From Microbacterium tenebrionis (GTDB lineage: Bacteria > Actinomycetota > Actinomycetes > Actinomycetales > Microbacteriaceae), in NCBI RefSeq assembly GCF_903645325.1, contig NZ_CAHJXQ010000002.1, positions 372,001 to 436,000 of the forward strand: 64,000 nt of DNA, in the 5' to 3' direction. The translations under genes and the position numbers were made by a program. The notes beneath the pieces are model-generated. The model had not been told where the DNA came from. It saw nothing but the letters and a program-made list of their open reading frames with translations, and made no database searches. Of the stretch, positions 47,101-56,054 are shown in pieces (position 1 is the stretch's first letter; the number at the start of each line of letters is the position of its first letter).

Positions 47101-47727
47101 ATGGATGAGACCCTGCTCGTCGGCGGCACGACCGTACTGCTGCGGTCGACGGAAGCGGGACTCCAGACGCTCCTCATACGGCGTCCTGAACGCGGGTCCT
47201 TCGCCGGCGCCTGGGTGTTCCCCGGCGGCGTGACCGAGGAGGCCGATGCCGCAGGCGCCGCGACCGAGGTGCAGACCGCGGAGCGCGCGGCCGCCAGGGA
47301 GTGCGAGGAGGAGGTCGGCGTCCGGCCGGAGCGCCTCACAGCGCTGTCGTGCTGGGTGCCGCCCGTCGAGGCGCCCAAACGGGTGCGGACGTGGTTCTTC
47401 CTCGCCCAGGCCCCGGATACCGCCGTGCGCGCCGCACCCGACGAGGTGGTCGACGTGCAGTGGATCGCCCCCGCCGACGCCCTCCGACGTCACGCCGACG
47501 GCGACATGGTGCTCTACCCGCCGACCTGGATCACGTTGCGCTGGCTTGCGGCTCGATCCTCCGTCGACGAGGCGGTCGCCGCGGCATCCGCACCGGAGCG
47601 CTACACGACTGTGCTGCTGGGCGGAGGCGTCTTCGTGTGGGAGGGGGATGCGGAGCATCCGGCGGGCGGCACGGGGCGTCACCGGCTGGACACGTCGTCC
47701 TTGCCCTGGATCCACACCCGCGACTGA
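47101..47727 (+). CDS. NUDIX hydrolase
   Basis: A 208-residue protein. Its Nudix box has an extended insertion: GGVTEEADAAG, then AAARECEEEVGVRPERL with the metal-binding REXXEE. WVPPVEAPKRVRTWFF, ADEVVDVQWIAPADALRR-like elements and a long C-terminal part of about 70 residues resemble the NUDT19/RppX-type (CoA or nucleoside diphosphate) group. The substrate is unknown. Convergent with metX; the stops are one base apart. Confidence 0.85.
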   Translation: MDETLLVGGTTVLLRSTEAGLQTLLIRRPERGSFAGAWVFPGGVTEEADAAGAATEVQTAERAAARECEEEVGVRPERLTALSCWVPPVEAPKRVRTWFFLAQAPDTAVRAAPDEVVDVQWIAPADALRRHADGDMVLYPPTWITLRWLAARSSVDEAVAAASAPERYTTVLLGGGVFVWEGDAEHPAGGTGRHRLDTSSLPWIHTRD

Positions 47728-47728
47728 T

Positions 47729-48937
47729 TCAGGCGGTGAGCAGGCGTCGGAGCTGACGACCCACGGCGTCCGTCTCGATGAGGAAGCCGTCGTGTCCGAA
47801 ATCGCTGGTGAGGACGACCGCCTCATTGCCGTCGAGCGTGTTCGGGATGCTCCGCGCGATGCGGTGCTGACCGTCGACGGGGAACAGCCGGTCGGTGTCG
47901 ATGCCGAGGACCAGCGTGGTCGCTGTGACCGACTGCAGTGCGCTCTCGACACCGCCGCGACCGCGGCCGACATCGTGCGAGTTCATCGCCTCGACGAGCG
48001 TCAGGTAGCTGTTGGCGTCGAAGCGGCGGGTGAACTTGTTGCCGTGGAAGTCGAGGTAGGACTCGACGGCGAACCGGCCGCCTCTGCCGAGAGGAGAGAC
48101 CTCGGACTGCCACGAGCGCTGGAAGCGCTGGTTCAACTCGATCGGACTGCGGTAGTTGAGCAGCGCCATGCGGCGAGCGAGCGCGAGACCGCGGTGCGGG
48201 CCCTCGCCCGTGCTCTGGTCGTAGTACTCGCCGCCCTGGAAGCGCGGGTCGATGCGGATGGCCTCGAGCTGCACGGAGTTCAACGCGATCTGGTCGGCGG
48301 TGTTCACCGGGGGAGAGGAGAGCACGGCGAGCCGCGCGACGCGCTCGGGGTGCGCGACACCCCACTCCAGGGCGTGCATCCCGCCCATGGAGCCGCCGAC
48401 GACGGCCGCCCAGCGATCGATGCCGAGCGCATCGGCGAGCCGGACCTGCGCTGCGACCTGGTCCCGGATCGTCAGGTACGGGAAGCGGGAGGCCCACTCG
48501 TAGCCGTCGGGGGCGACGCTGGCCGGCCCGGTCGAGCCCTGGCATCCGCCGAGCATGTTCGGGGCGATGACGAACCAGCGGTCGGTGTCCAGCGGCGCGC
48601 CTGGTCCGACGATGTCCTGCCACCAGCCGTCGGTGGGATGCCCCGGCCCTGCGTCGCCGCGGACGTGACTGTCGCCGGTGAGCGCGTGCAGCACGAGGAT
48701 CGCGTTGTCGCGGGCGGCGTTGAGCTCGCCCCACGACTCGTAGGCGACGCGGATGCAGGGAAGCTCCTGCCCGCTCTCGGTGCGGAAGGCGCCGAATGCC
48801 GCGAAGCGCCGCTCGCCGACGGGGTCGCCGTCGCGCCAGGCGCCGGTGACCGGCGGGCGGGCTCGCAGGAGACGGGCGTCGTCGTCGGTGACGCGCGCCG
48901 ACGGCACCGTGTCCTCCGACGTGCTCTGCCAGTCCAT
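47729..48937 (-). CDS. metX: Homoserine O-acetyltransferase
   Basis: A 402-residue alpha/beta hydrolase-fold acyltransferase. The nucleophile is in VVGGSMGGMHALEW, with a C-terminal Asp/His in LGIDTDRLFPVDGQ and SDFGHDGFLI, and an N-terminal GTGDSRLL-like segment replaced by VAYESWGELNAARDNAILVLHALTGDSH. It acetylates L-homoserine for methionine synthesis. metY lies directly upstream on the same strand, separated by a 136-nt gap with a perfect 25-bp hairpin. Confidence 0.94.
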   Translation of the reverse strand: MDWQSTSEDTVPSARVTDDDARLLRARPPVTGAWRDGDPVGERRFAAFGAFRTESGQELPCIRVAYESWGELNAARDNAILVLHALTGDSHVRGDAGPGHPTDGWWQDIVGPGAPLDTDRWFVIAPNMLGGCQGSTGPASVAPDGYEWASRFPYLTIRDQVAAQVRLADALGIDRWAAVVGGSMGGMHALEWGVAHPERVARLAVLSSPPVNTADQIALNSVQLEAIRIDPRFQGGEYYDQSTGEGPHRGLALARRMALLNYRSPIELNQRFQRSWQSEVSPLGRGGRFAVESYLDFHGNKFTRRFDANSYLTLVEAMNSHDVGRGRGGVESALQSVTATTLVLGIDTDRLFPVDGQHRIARSIPNTLDGNEAVVLTSDFGHDGFLIETDAVGRQLRRLLTA

Positions 48938-48961
48938 GCATCCATTCTCTCGGCTTGTGCC

Positions 48962-48995
48962 CGCCCGCGGGCGAACGTTACGCGTGCCCGCGGGC
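48962..48995. repeat. Two GCCCGCGGGC palindromes flanking GAACGTTACG
   Basis: CGCCCGCGGGCG (48962-48973) and GCCCGCGGGC (48986-48995) are perfect palindromes about 13 nt apart. They lie 25-58 nt upstream of the metX start, around AACGTTACGCGT. They may be a regulator site. Confidence 0.5.
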
Positions 48996-49001
48996 GGAAA
49001 A

Positions 49002-49064
49002 CGCAGAAACGCACGAATCTCGCAGAGTTCAAGAGAAAGTCTGCGAGATTCGTGCGTTTCTGCG
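49002..49064. repeat. 25-bp perfect inverted repeat between metY and metX
   Basis: Left arm 49002-49026 and right arm 49040-49064 pair at all 25 positions, with a 13-nt loop. The arms begin and end with CGCAGAAACG and CGTTTCTGCG. In the direction of transcription the hairpin starts 10 nt after the metY stop and is followed by TTTT, so it may act as terminator or attenuator, or be a dispersed REP-like element. Confidence 0.85.
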
Positions 49065-49073
49065 AGTGGATGC

Positions 49074-50396
49074 TCAGGCGCGGGCGGCCTCCGAGACACG
49101 GCGAGCGGCGGCCAGGGCGCCCTCGAGGTCGGCCTTGAGGTCGTCGATGTTCTCGAGGCCCACCGACAGGCGGACGAGGCCGGGGGTGACGCCCGAGGTG
49201 AGCTGCTGCTCGGGCGTGAGCTGGGAGTGCGTCGTGGATGCCGGGTGGATCACGAGCGAGCGCACGTCGCCGATGTTGGCCAGGTGGCTGAACAGCGACA
49301 GCGAGTTCACGAACTCGCGACCGGCCTCCACGCCGCCCTTGAGCTCGAACGACAGCACGGCGCCGACGCCCTTGGGCGCGTACTCGTTCGCCTTGGCGTA
49401 CCACGGCGACGAGGGCAGGCCCGAGTAGTTGACCGAGGCGACGTCGGCGTGGTTCTCGAGCCACTCCGCGATCTCCTGCGCGTTCTGCACGTGGCGCTCG
49501 ATGCGCAGCGACAGCGTCTCGATGCCCTGGATGAGGTTCCACGCGCTTTGCGGCGCGATCGCCGAGCCGAGGTCGCGCAGCAGCTGCACGCGCGCCTTGA
49601 TGATGTACGCGAGAGCGTCGCCGACCGCTGCGGTGTAGACGGCGCCGTGGTACGACGGGTCGGGCTGAGTGAGCTCCGGGAACTTCTCGGCGTGCTCGGT
49701 CCAGGCGAATGTGCCGCCGTCGACGATCGCTCCGCCGATCGTGGTGCCGTGACCGCCGAGGAACTTCGTGACGGAGTGCACGACGATGTCGGCGCCGTGC
49801 TCGAACGGACGGATGAGGTAGGGCGTCGCGATCGTGTTGTCGACGATCAGCGGGATGCCGTTCTCGTGTGCGACGTCGGCGATGCCGCGGATGTCGAGCA
49901 CGTTGATCTTCGGGTTGCCGATCGTCTCGGCGAAGAACAGCTTCGTGTTCGGGCGGACGGCGGCGCGCCACTCCTCGATGTCGTCCTGGTTCTCCACGAA
50001 CGTCACCTCGACGCCGAGCTTGGCGAGCGTGTACTTGAAGAGGTTGTACGTGCCGCCGTAGATCGAGCTCGACGAGACGAAGTGATCCCCGGCCTGCGCG
50101 ATGTTCAGGACGGCGAAGGTCGACGCGGCCTGGCCGCTGGAGAGCACGAGAGCCCCGGTACCGCCCTCGAGCGCCGCGAGGCGCTGCTCGAGGACGTCCT
50201 GCGTGGGGTTCTGGATGCGGGTGTAGATGTTGCCGAATTCGGCGAGCGCGAACAGGTTCGCCGCGTGGTCGGCGTTGTCGAACACGTACGAGGTGGTCTG
50301 GTAGATCGGCGTCGCGCGGGCCTTGGTGACGGGGTCGGGCGCGGCGCCGGAGTGGATCTGCTTGGTCTCGAAACGCCAGGTCTCGGGTGCGGACAT
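49074..50396 (-). CDS. metY: O-acetylhomoserine/O-acetylserine sulfhydrylase
   Basis: A 440-residue PLP enzyme of the Cys/Met metabolism family. FGNIYTRIQNPTQDVLEQRLAALEGG, VLSSGQAAS and the PLP-lysine motif VVHSVTKFLGGHGTTIGG are visible. It makes homocysteine from O-acetylhomoserine and sulfide. It starts at ATG 50396 with GAGGAGG upstream. The promoter TTGTCG-N17-TAGTGT and an upstream palindrome lie in the 146-nt gap to the SDR gene. metX follows after a strong hairpin. Confidence 0.94.
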   Translation of the reverse strand: MSAPETWRFETKQIHSGAAPDPVTKARATPIYQTTSYVFDNADHAANLFALAEFGNIYTRIQNPTQDVLEQRLAALEGGTGALVLSSGQAASTFAVLNIAQAGDHFVSSSSIYGGTYNLFKYTLAKLGVEVTFVENQDDIEEWRAAVRPNTKLFFAETIGNPKINVLDIRGIADVAHENGIPLIVDNTIATPYLIRPFEHGADIVVHSVTKFLGGHGTTIGGAIVDGGTFAWTEHAEKFPELTQPDPSYHGAVYTAAVGDALAYIIKARVQLLRDLGSAIAPQSAWNLIQGIETLSLRIERHVQNAQEIAEWLENHADVASVNYSGLPSSPWYAKANEYAPKGVGAVLSFELKGGVEAGREFVNSLSLFSHLANIGDVRSLVIHPASTTHSQLTPEQQLTSGVTPGLVRLSVGLENIDDLKADLEGALAAARRVSEAARA

Positions 50397-50446
50397 TGTG
50401 TGCCTCCTCGGCTGGTTCGAAAACAGTGGCGGATGCCGTTGATGCG

Positions 50447-50475
50447 ACACTACGGAACGCACGCAGACCCGACAA
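50447..50475 (-). promoter_or_regulatory. metY promoter
   Basis: On the minus strand TTGTCG (50475-50470), 17 nt, then TAGTGT (50452-50447). The leader is about 45 nt. Confidence 0.55.
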
Positions 50476-50485
50476 CGCGCGGGAA

Positions 50486-50499
50486 ATGTTACGTAACAT
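50486..50499. promoter_or_regulatory. Palindromic operator candidate upstream of metY
   Basis: ATGTTACGTAACAT is a perfect 14-bp palindrome in a GC-rich gap. It lies 10 nt upstream of the metY -35 and about 31 nt upstream of the SDR -10. The half-site GTTACG recurs upstream of metX (48977-48982). Confidence 0.55.
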
Positions 50500-50530
50500 C
50501 CACGATCCGCGTGATCGCGCGGAAAAGTCG

Positions 50531-50536
50531 TACGGT
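50531..50536 (+). promoter_or_regulatory. -10 element, leaderless SDR gene
   Basis: TACGGT ends 6 nt before the ATG at 50543. Confidence 0.55.
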
Positions 50537-50542
50537 GGAGGC

Positions 50543-51343
50543 ATGGCTGAACAGGCAGTGACCAGACGGGCAGTGGTGACGGGCGCGAGCTCGGGCATCG
50601 GCGAGGCGACCGTGCGGGACCTCCGCGATCGTGGCTGGGACGTCGTCGGCGTCGCTCGACGGGCGGACCGCCTGCAGGCGCTCGCCGACGACACCGGGGC
50701 ATCCGCGGTCGCGTGCGACCTCACCGACCCTGATGCCGTGACCGCACTGCTCGCCGAGATCGACGCGGCAGGCCCTGTCCACGCGCTGGTGCAGGTCGCC
50801 GGCGGTGCACGCGGGACGGACAGCGTCGAGGCCGGCAGCACCGAGGACTGGCAGTGGATGTACGACGTGAACGTGCTGGCGACGCAGCGGCTGGTCGCCG
50901 GCATCCTGCCCATGCTGCGGCGCGCCGCGGCATCCGACGGGCATGCCGACGCCGTCTTCGTGACCTCGACCGCGGCGCAGGTCGCCTACCCGGGAGGCGG
51001 GGGCTACAACGCCGCGAAGGCCGCGGAGTCCATGCTCGTCAAGGCGCTGCGTCAGGAGCTCAACGGCGAGCCCATCCGCGTCGTCGAGGTCGCGCCGGGG
51101 CTCGTGCACACCGAGGAGTTCACATTGAATCGGCTCGGCGGCGACCGCGTCGCGGCCGACGCGGTCTACGCCGGTGTCGAGGCGCCGCTGACCGCCCGCG
51201 ACGTCGCGGACGTCATCGGCTACGCGCTGGATGCTCCGGGGCACGTCAACCTCGACCTCATCACGATGCGGCCCGTCGCCCAGTCCGCGCAGCACCTGCT
51301 GGCCCGCGGTGCGCTGCGCGTGCGCCCCGACCTGGAGGACTGA
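50543..51343 (+). CDS. Short-chain dehydrogenase/reductase
   Basis: A 266-residue classical SDR. It has the NAD(P)-binding [12 protein letters not shown], the Asp-containing [15 protein letters not shown], the VQVAGGARG segment (NAG-like) and the catalytic YNAAK in [17 protein letters not shown] with Ser upstream (VTSTAAQ). The charge after the second strand ([11 protein letters not shown]) suggests NADP preference. It resembles YdfG-type serine/3-hydroxy acid dehydrogenases; the substrate is uncertain. The ung gene begins 4 nt after its stop. Confidence 0.88.
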   Translation: MAEQAVTRRAVVTGASSGIGEATVRDLRDRGWDVVGVARRADRLQALADDTGASAVACDLTDPDAVTALLAEIDAAGPVHALVQVAGGARGTDSVEAGSTEDWQWMYDVNVLATQRLVAGILPMLRRAAASDGHADAVFVTSTAAQVAYPGGGGYNAAKAAESMLVKALRQELNGEPIRVVEVAPGLVHTEEFTLNRLGGDRVAADAVYAGVEAPLTARDVADVIGYALDAPGHVNLDLITMRPVAQSAQHLLARGALRVRPDLED

Positions 51344-51347
51344 GGCG

Positions 51348-52048
51348 GTGCCGGGGCGGCCGCTGACCCAGCTCGTCGATGAGGGACTGATCGACGCGGG
51401 GTGGGCGCAGGCTCTCGCTCCCGCTGCCGACACGATCCGGATGCTGGGGGACAGGCTCCGTGCCGAGCAAGCGAGCGGCGTCGGATATCTGCCCGACGGC
51501 GCGCACGTCCTGCGTGCTTTCCAGCGTCCGCTCGCCGACGTTCGGGTCCTGATCACCGGGCAGGACCCCTATCCGACGCCCGGACATCCGATCGGGTTGT
51601 CGTTCGCCGTGAACAGTGATGTGCGCCCCCTGCCGCGCAGCTTGACGAACATCTACGCCGAGCGCGAGAGCGATCTCGGCATCCCGCCGGCGCCGCACGG
51701 CGACCTCACCGCGTGGAGCGAGCAGGGGTGCTGCTGCTGAACCGCGTGCTCACGGTGCGGCCGGGCGCGCCGGCATCCCATCGCGGCTGGGGGTGGGAGC
51801 AGGTCACCGAACTCGCGATCCGCGCGCTCGTCGCGCGCGACCGGCCGCTCGTGGCGATCCTGTGGGGCAGGGATGCCGCGAACCTCCAGCCGCTTCTCGG
51901 CGAGACGCCTGTGATCGCCTCGGCGCACCCGTCGCCGCTGTCCGCACGCCGCGGCTTCTTCGGCTCCAGGCCGTTCTCGCGAGCCAATGCGCTCCTCGAG
52001 CAGCAGGGCGCGGAGCCTGTGGACTGGCGCGTGGACGGGGAAGTATAG
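51348..52048 (+). pseudogene. ung: Uracil-DNA glycosylase, interrupted by a frameshift
   Basis: Family 1 UDG. The first part from GTG 51348 has the catalytic water-activating [20 protein letters not shown] and [11 protein letters not shown]. It reads out of frame after [11 protein letters not shown] and stops as GCCC. The second part, in the next frame, has [26 protein letters not shown] and the leucine-loop motif [16 protein letters not shown]. The total of 701 nt is one short of a multiple of three, and adding one G to the GGGG run at 51725-51728 restores the entire enzyme. All catalytic motifs are otherwise intact. Confidence 0.88.
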
Positions 52049-52051
52049 GCT
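52046..52051 (+). promoter_or_regulatory. -10 element, leaderless GNAT gene
   Basis: TAGGCT ends 6 nt before the ATG at 52058 and overlaps the end of ung (its stop TAG is at 52046-52048). Confidence 0.55.
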
Positions 52052-52057
52052 GAGCGC

Positions 52058-52654
52058 ATGCAGTTCGAACCCGGCGACCAGCGTCGCCGGCTGCCGCGCC
52101 ATCTGCAGGCGCCGCCGCCGGAGCCGGACAGCTTCAGCTACGTCATCCGGCCCGCGCGCGTCGGCGATCTGCCCGACGTCCGCGGCATCTACAACCATTA
52201 CGTCGCCAACTCCGTCGTGACGTTCGATGAGAAGGCGTCGACGCACCGCTATTGGCGCGAGAAGTTCGCGTTGCTCACGAAGCTGAAGCTGCCATTCCTC
52301 GTGGCGGTGACCCCCTCGAATGCCGTGATCGGCTATGCGCTCGTGCAGCCGTGGGCGAGCAAGTCCGCCTACCGCTACACCGTCGAGGATTCGATCTATC
52401 TCGGCCCCGGGGCCGGCGGCAAGGGGCTGGGCACGGTTCTGCTGCGTGCGCTCATCGAAGCGTGCGAGCAGATCGGCCTGCGCGAGGTCGTCGCCGTCAT
52501 CAGCGACAGCGGAGCCGAGGCATCCGTCCGGCTCCACGAACGGGCCGGCTTCGTCGAGGTCGGACGGATGGGCAGAGTCGGCTTCAAGTTCGGCCGGTCG
52601 CTCGGCACGATCTATCTGCAGCGAACCCTCAAGCCCCAGCGCCGCCGGCGGTGA
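52058..52654 (+). CDS. GNAT acetyltransferase, phosphinothricin acetyltransferase-like
   Basis: A 198-residue protein. YVIRPARVGDLPDVRGIYNHYVANSVVTFDEKAST is typical of the PAT/Bar group, followed by TVEDSIYLGPGAGGKGLGTVLLRALI (acetyl-CoA loop; the usual RG-GIG reads AGGKGLG) and ISDSGAEASVRLHERAGFVEVG. It probably acetylates the amine of a small amino-acid-like compound, perhaps methionine sulfoximine or phosphinothricin analogues. It has an extra 40 N-terminal residues. Its stop touches that of the ABC ATPase. Confidence 0.85.
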   Translation: MQFEPGDQRRRLPRHLQAPPPEPDSFSYVIRPARVGDLPDVRGIYNHYVANSVVTFDEKASTHRYWREKFALLTKLKLPFLVAVTPSNAVIGYALVQPWASKSAYRYTVEDSIYLGPGAGGKGLGTVLLRALIEACEQIGLREVVAVISDSGAEASVRLHERAGFVEVGRMGRVGFKFGRSLGTIYLQRTLKPQRRRR

Positions 52655-53440
52655 CTACTCCGGGATGACCGGGATCGCGGCGAGGAGCCTCTTCGTGTAG
52701 TCCTGTTGCGGGCGCAGCAGAACGTCGCGGGTGGTTCCGCGCTCGACGATCGCGCCGTCCTTCATCACCGCGACCGTGTCGCAGAGGTTCTGCACGACGC
52801 CGATGTCGTGCGACACGAGGATCAGGGTCAGGTCCTCGGTCTCCAGCAGGTGCTCGAGCACGCCGAGGATCTGCGCCCGCACGGTGGCATCGAGCGCGGA
52901 GAGCGGTTCGTCCCCGACGAGGATGCGTGGCCGGTGCACGATCGCGCGCGCGATCGCCACGCGCTGCCGCTGACCGCCGGAGAACTCGTGCGGGTAGCGG
53001 CCCGCCATGTCCGGATCCAGCCCGACCTGCTCGAGCACCTCCCGCACGCGCGCGCGACGGTCGCCGGAGATGTCGAGCGCACGCAGCGGCTCGGCGATGA
53101 TCTGACCCGCGCTCATCCGCGGGTCCAGGGACGCGTACGGGTCCTGGAACACCAGGCCGGTGGCACGGCGGAGCCAGTGCAGCGAGCGGGCGGATGCTGC
53201 GGCATCGACGTCTCGTCCGTCGATGCTCACCGTCCCCGCGGTCGGCCGGTCGAGCCCCAGCAGCAGGCGGATGAGTGTGGACTTGCCCGACCCGGACTCG
53301 CCGATGATGCCGATCGACTCGCCCGCCTCGATGTCGAGGTCCGTGGGCTGCAGAGCGGTCTGGCGTCCTGCCCGTTCGAAGATCGAACGCTTGGGGACGG
53401 GGAAGTCACGGCGCAGGCCGCGGGCTTCGATGAGGCTCAT
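52655..53440 (-). CDS. ABC transporter ATPase, OppF/DppF-like
   Basis: A 261-residue ATP-binding protein. Walker [21 protein letters not shown] loop [17 protein letters not shown], signature [17 protein letters not shown], Walker [13 protein letters not shown] and the switch His region [10 protein letters not shown] are all intact. It is the last gene of a dipeptide/oligopeptide/nickel-type transporter operon and overlaps its partner by 4 nt. Confidence 0.92.
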   Translation of the reverse strand: MSLIEARGLRRDFPVPKRSIFERAGRQTALQPTDLDIEAGESIGIIGESGSGKSTLIRLLLGLDRPTAGTVSIDGRDVDAAASARSLHWLRRATGLVFQDPYASLDPRMSAGQIIAEPLRALDISGDRRARVREVLEQVGLDPDMAGRYPHEFSGGQRQRVAIARAIVHRPRILVGDEPLSALDATVRAQILGVLEHLLETEDLTLILVSHDIGVVQNLCDTVAVMKDGAIVERGTTRDVLLRPQQDYTKRLLAAIPVIPE

Positions 53441-54228
53441 GCGTCACCGCCCTCCGGCCGCCACAGCGTCGCGGTGGCATCGCGGAGCAGGCCCTGCGTG
53501 ATCGGTGACGTCGGGGCGCTCAGCAGGGTCTGCACCGGCGCGGATTCGACCACTCGGCCGTCTTCGAGCACGACGCCATGCGTCGCGACCTGTGCGAGGA
53601 CGGCCAGGTCGTGGGTGACGAACACGAGCGACATGCCGTGTTCCGAGGTGAGCGAGAGCATGAGCCGGAGGATCTCGGCCTGGATCGTCACGTCCAGCGC
53701 CGTGGTGGGCTCGTCGGCGATGAGCAGCCGGGGCCGGCATGCCAGCGCCATCGCGATCGCGACGCGCTGGCGCTGCCCGCCGGAGAGCTGATGAGGGTAT
53801 TTGTCGACGATGGATGCCGGATCGGGCAGGTGCACGCGGGCGGCCTCGTCGATGGCGCGCGTGCGCGCTTCGCTCCTCCCGACTCCGGAGTGGATGCGCA
53901 CGGACTCGGAGATCTGGCGGCCGACGGTGCGGATCGGATTGAGGGCCGTGCGCGGCTCCTGGAAGACGATGCCGATGTCGTCGCCGCGGAAGCGGGCGAG
54001 CTCCCGGTCGGGCATCCCGAGCAGCTCCGTGCCGTGCCAGCGGATGCTTCCGCTCGCGGTGGCGCCGTCGGGGAGCAGCCCCAGGATCGCGAGGGTGGTG
54101 ATGGACTTGCCCGACCCGGATTCGCCGATCAATCCGACTCGCGAGCCGTCCGGAACCTCGAACGAGACGCCGTCGACGACCCGGCGTCCGTCGATCTCGA
54201 CGACGAGGTCCTGCACGACGAGACTCAT
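53437..54228 (-). CDS. ABC transporter ATPase, OppD/DppD-like
   Basis: A 263-residue ATP-binding protein. Walker [21 protein letters not shown] loop [16 protein letters not shown], signature [17 protein letters not shown] and Walker [14 protein letters not shown] are intact. It pairs with the OppF-like ATPase, and overlaps both neighbours by 4 nt. It is short compared with typical OppD (about 330), lacking the C-terminal oligopeptide-binding extension. Confidence 0.92.
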   Translation of the reverse strand: MSLVVQDLVVEIDGRRVVDGVSFEVPDGSRVGLIGESGSGKSITTLAILGLLPDGATASGSIRWHGTELLGMPDRELARFRGDDIGIVFQEPRTALNPIRTVGRQISESVRIHSGVGRSEARTRAIDEAARVHLPDPASIVDKYPHQLSGGQRQRVAIAMALACRPRLLIADEPTTALDVTIQAEILRLMLSLTSEHGMSLVFVTHDLAVLAQVATHGVVLEDGRVVESAPVQTLLSAPTSPITQGLLRDATATLWRPEGGDA

Positions 54229-55094
54229 GCGATCACCGCCGGCGTGTGGGCCTCGGCCGCACGATGGCGCAGCGTCGGGTCGGTCGCCTCGCGCAGCGCG
54301 TCGCCGAGCAGGTTCAGCGCGAGCACGGTGACGGTGATGGCGAGCCCCGGCCAGATCACCGAGAGGGGGTGGATGCTGATGTACCGCTGCAGGTCCGACA
54401 GCAGGATGCCCCACGACGGCTCGGTCACCGATGCCCCGAAACCGAGATACGACAGACCCGCCTCGGCGAGCACGGCGACGGCCATCGACCAGGACAGCTG
54501 CACGATGAACACCGGCGCAACGTTCGGGAGCAGGTGGCGGACGAGGTTCTGCACCGGGGTGAGACCTGAAGCGCGCCCGGCGAGCACGAAGTCGCTCTGC
54601 TGAACGCGACGCAGCTCGGGTCGGGTGACGCGGGCGATGTTGACACCGAAACCGATCCCGACCGCCCAGATGACGACCCACAGGGAACCGCCCCACACCG
54701 ACGAGATCATCATCGCGATGATGAGGACGGGGAAGGCGATGAGGATGTCGACGAGGACGGCGACGGTCTCGCGCATCCAGCGGAAGGTCAGGGCCCCGAG
54801 GGCTGCAAGGGCGATCCCCACGAGGGTCGCGACGACGCCCGCTCCGACGCTGACGAACACGGTCGTGCGCGCACCCGCCATGATCAGGCTCAGGATGTCG
54901 CGTCCGGTGCCGTCCGTGCCGAGCAGATGCGGCCAGCTGGGCGCCGCCCAGCGACCCCGCACATCGGCGCTGAGCGGGTCGAACGGCGTCCAGAACAGCG
55001 CCACGAGCGCGGTGAGCGCGATCACCGCGACGACGATGAGCGCGAAGCGGCCGGTGGCATCGGACCACAGGCGTCGCAGCCAGCGGGGCATCAT
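54225..55094 (-). CDS. ABC transporter permease, OppC/DppC-like
   Basis: A 289-residue permease with five or six membrane segments; RFALIVVAVIALTALVALFWTPFDP at the N-terminus is characteristic of DppC. LLGTDGTGRDILSLIMAGAR is the family signature, and the EAA-loop region is VLAGRASGLTPVQNLVRHLLPN. It starts at ATG 55094, overlapping the OppB stop (ATGA). Confidence 0.92.
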   Translation of the reverse strand: MMPRWLRRLWSDATGRFALIVVAVIALTALVALFWTPFDPLSADVRGRWAAPSWPHLLGTDGTGRDILSLIMAGARTTVFVSVGAGVVATLVGIALAALGALTFRWMRETVAVLVDILIAFPVLIIAMMISSVWGGSLWVVIWAVGIGFGVNIARVTRPELRRVQQSDFVLAGRASGLTPVQNLVRHLLPNVAPVFIVQLSWSMAVAVLAEAGLSYLGFGASVTEPSWGILLSDLQRYISIHPLSVIWPGLAITVTVLALNLLGDALREATDPTLRHRAAEAHTPAVIA

Positions 55095-56038
55095 GACTCC
55101 CTCTGCCTCGGGTCGACGACGTGGTGGATGAGATCGACGATGAACCCGATCACGAGCACGAGAGCGGTCAGCACGAGCAGTTCGCTCTGGACCTTCACGA
55201 GATCGCGCGTTCCGACGTCCGCGACGAGCATGCGCCCGATGCCCGGCAGCGTGAAGAGCTGCTCGATGATGACCGAGCCGACGATGATCCCGGCGACCTG
55301 CAGGCCGAGCACCGTGACGATGGACAGCCCGACGGCGGGGATGCCGTGCTGGATCAGGGCGCGGTTGCGGGTGAGCCCCTTCGCCGCCGCTGTCCGGACG
55401 AAATCCTGCCCCCGGGCCTGAAGCGTGGCGCTGCGCACGAACCGCAGCAGCATGGCGCCCTCGACGATCCCGATGGTCAGCGCGGGCAGGAGCAGGGCGC
55501 GGAAGGCCTGCCATGGCTGGTCCCAGCCGCCTCGAGGGAAGCCCTGCGCCGGCAGCCAGCCCAGCCAGACCGCGAACACGACGATGAGCATCATCCCGGC
55601 CCAGATCACGGGCACCGCGGCGAGGGCTTGAGCTGCGACGCTGATGGCGGTGCCGCCGGCGCGTCCGCGCAGGAGCGCCGAGCCGATGCCGAACGGCACG
55701 GCGATGAGCAGAGCGATCAGCAGCGCCATGATGCCGAGAGGCACGGTGACCTGCGCCTTCTCGGCGATCTCGGCGCCTACGGACGCTCCGCTCAGCTGCG
55801 ATGTGCCGAGGTCGCCGGTCAGGACGCCGCCGATCCAGTCGGTGTACTGGACGAACAGCGGACGGTTCAGTCCCAGTGATTCGCGCAGGGCTTCGACCGT
55901 CGCCGGTGGCGCCTGCGTGCCCGCGATCAGCTGCGCGACGTCACCGGGGAACACGCGCAGGGTGAGGAAGATGACCACGCTCGACACGAGGAGCCCTGCG
56001 ATCAGCAGGACCCCTCGTGTCAGCGCGTATCGGATCAC
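55091..56038 (-). CDS. ABC transporter permease, OppB/DppB-like
   Basis: A 315-residue permease from GTG 56038 (VIRYALTRGVLLIAGLLVSSVVIFLTLRVFPGD). The family-typical ESLGLNRPLFVQYTDWIGGVLTGDLG and the EAA region DFVRTAAAKGLTRNRALIQHGIP are visible. The GTG is the only start that gives a sensible N-terminal TM. It lies 16 nt after the stop of the binding-protein gene. Confidence 0.92.
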   Translation of the reverse strand: MIRYALTRGVLLIAGLLVSSVVIFLTLRVFPGDVAQLIAGTQAPPATVEALRESLGLNRPLFVQYTDWIGGVLTGDLGTSQLSGASVGAEIAEKAQVTVPLGIMALLIALLIAVPFGIGSALLRGRAGGTAISVAAQALAAVPVIWAGMMLIVVFAVWLGWLPAQGFPRGGWDQPWQAFRALLLPALTIGIVEGAMLLRFVRSATLQARGQDFVRTAAAKGLTRNRALIQHGIPAVGLSIVTVLGLQVAGIIVGSVIIEQLFTLPGIGRMLVADVGTRDLVKVQSELLVLTALVLVIGFIVDLIHHVVDPRQRES

Positions 56039-56054
56039 CGGGATGAGCTGCCGG

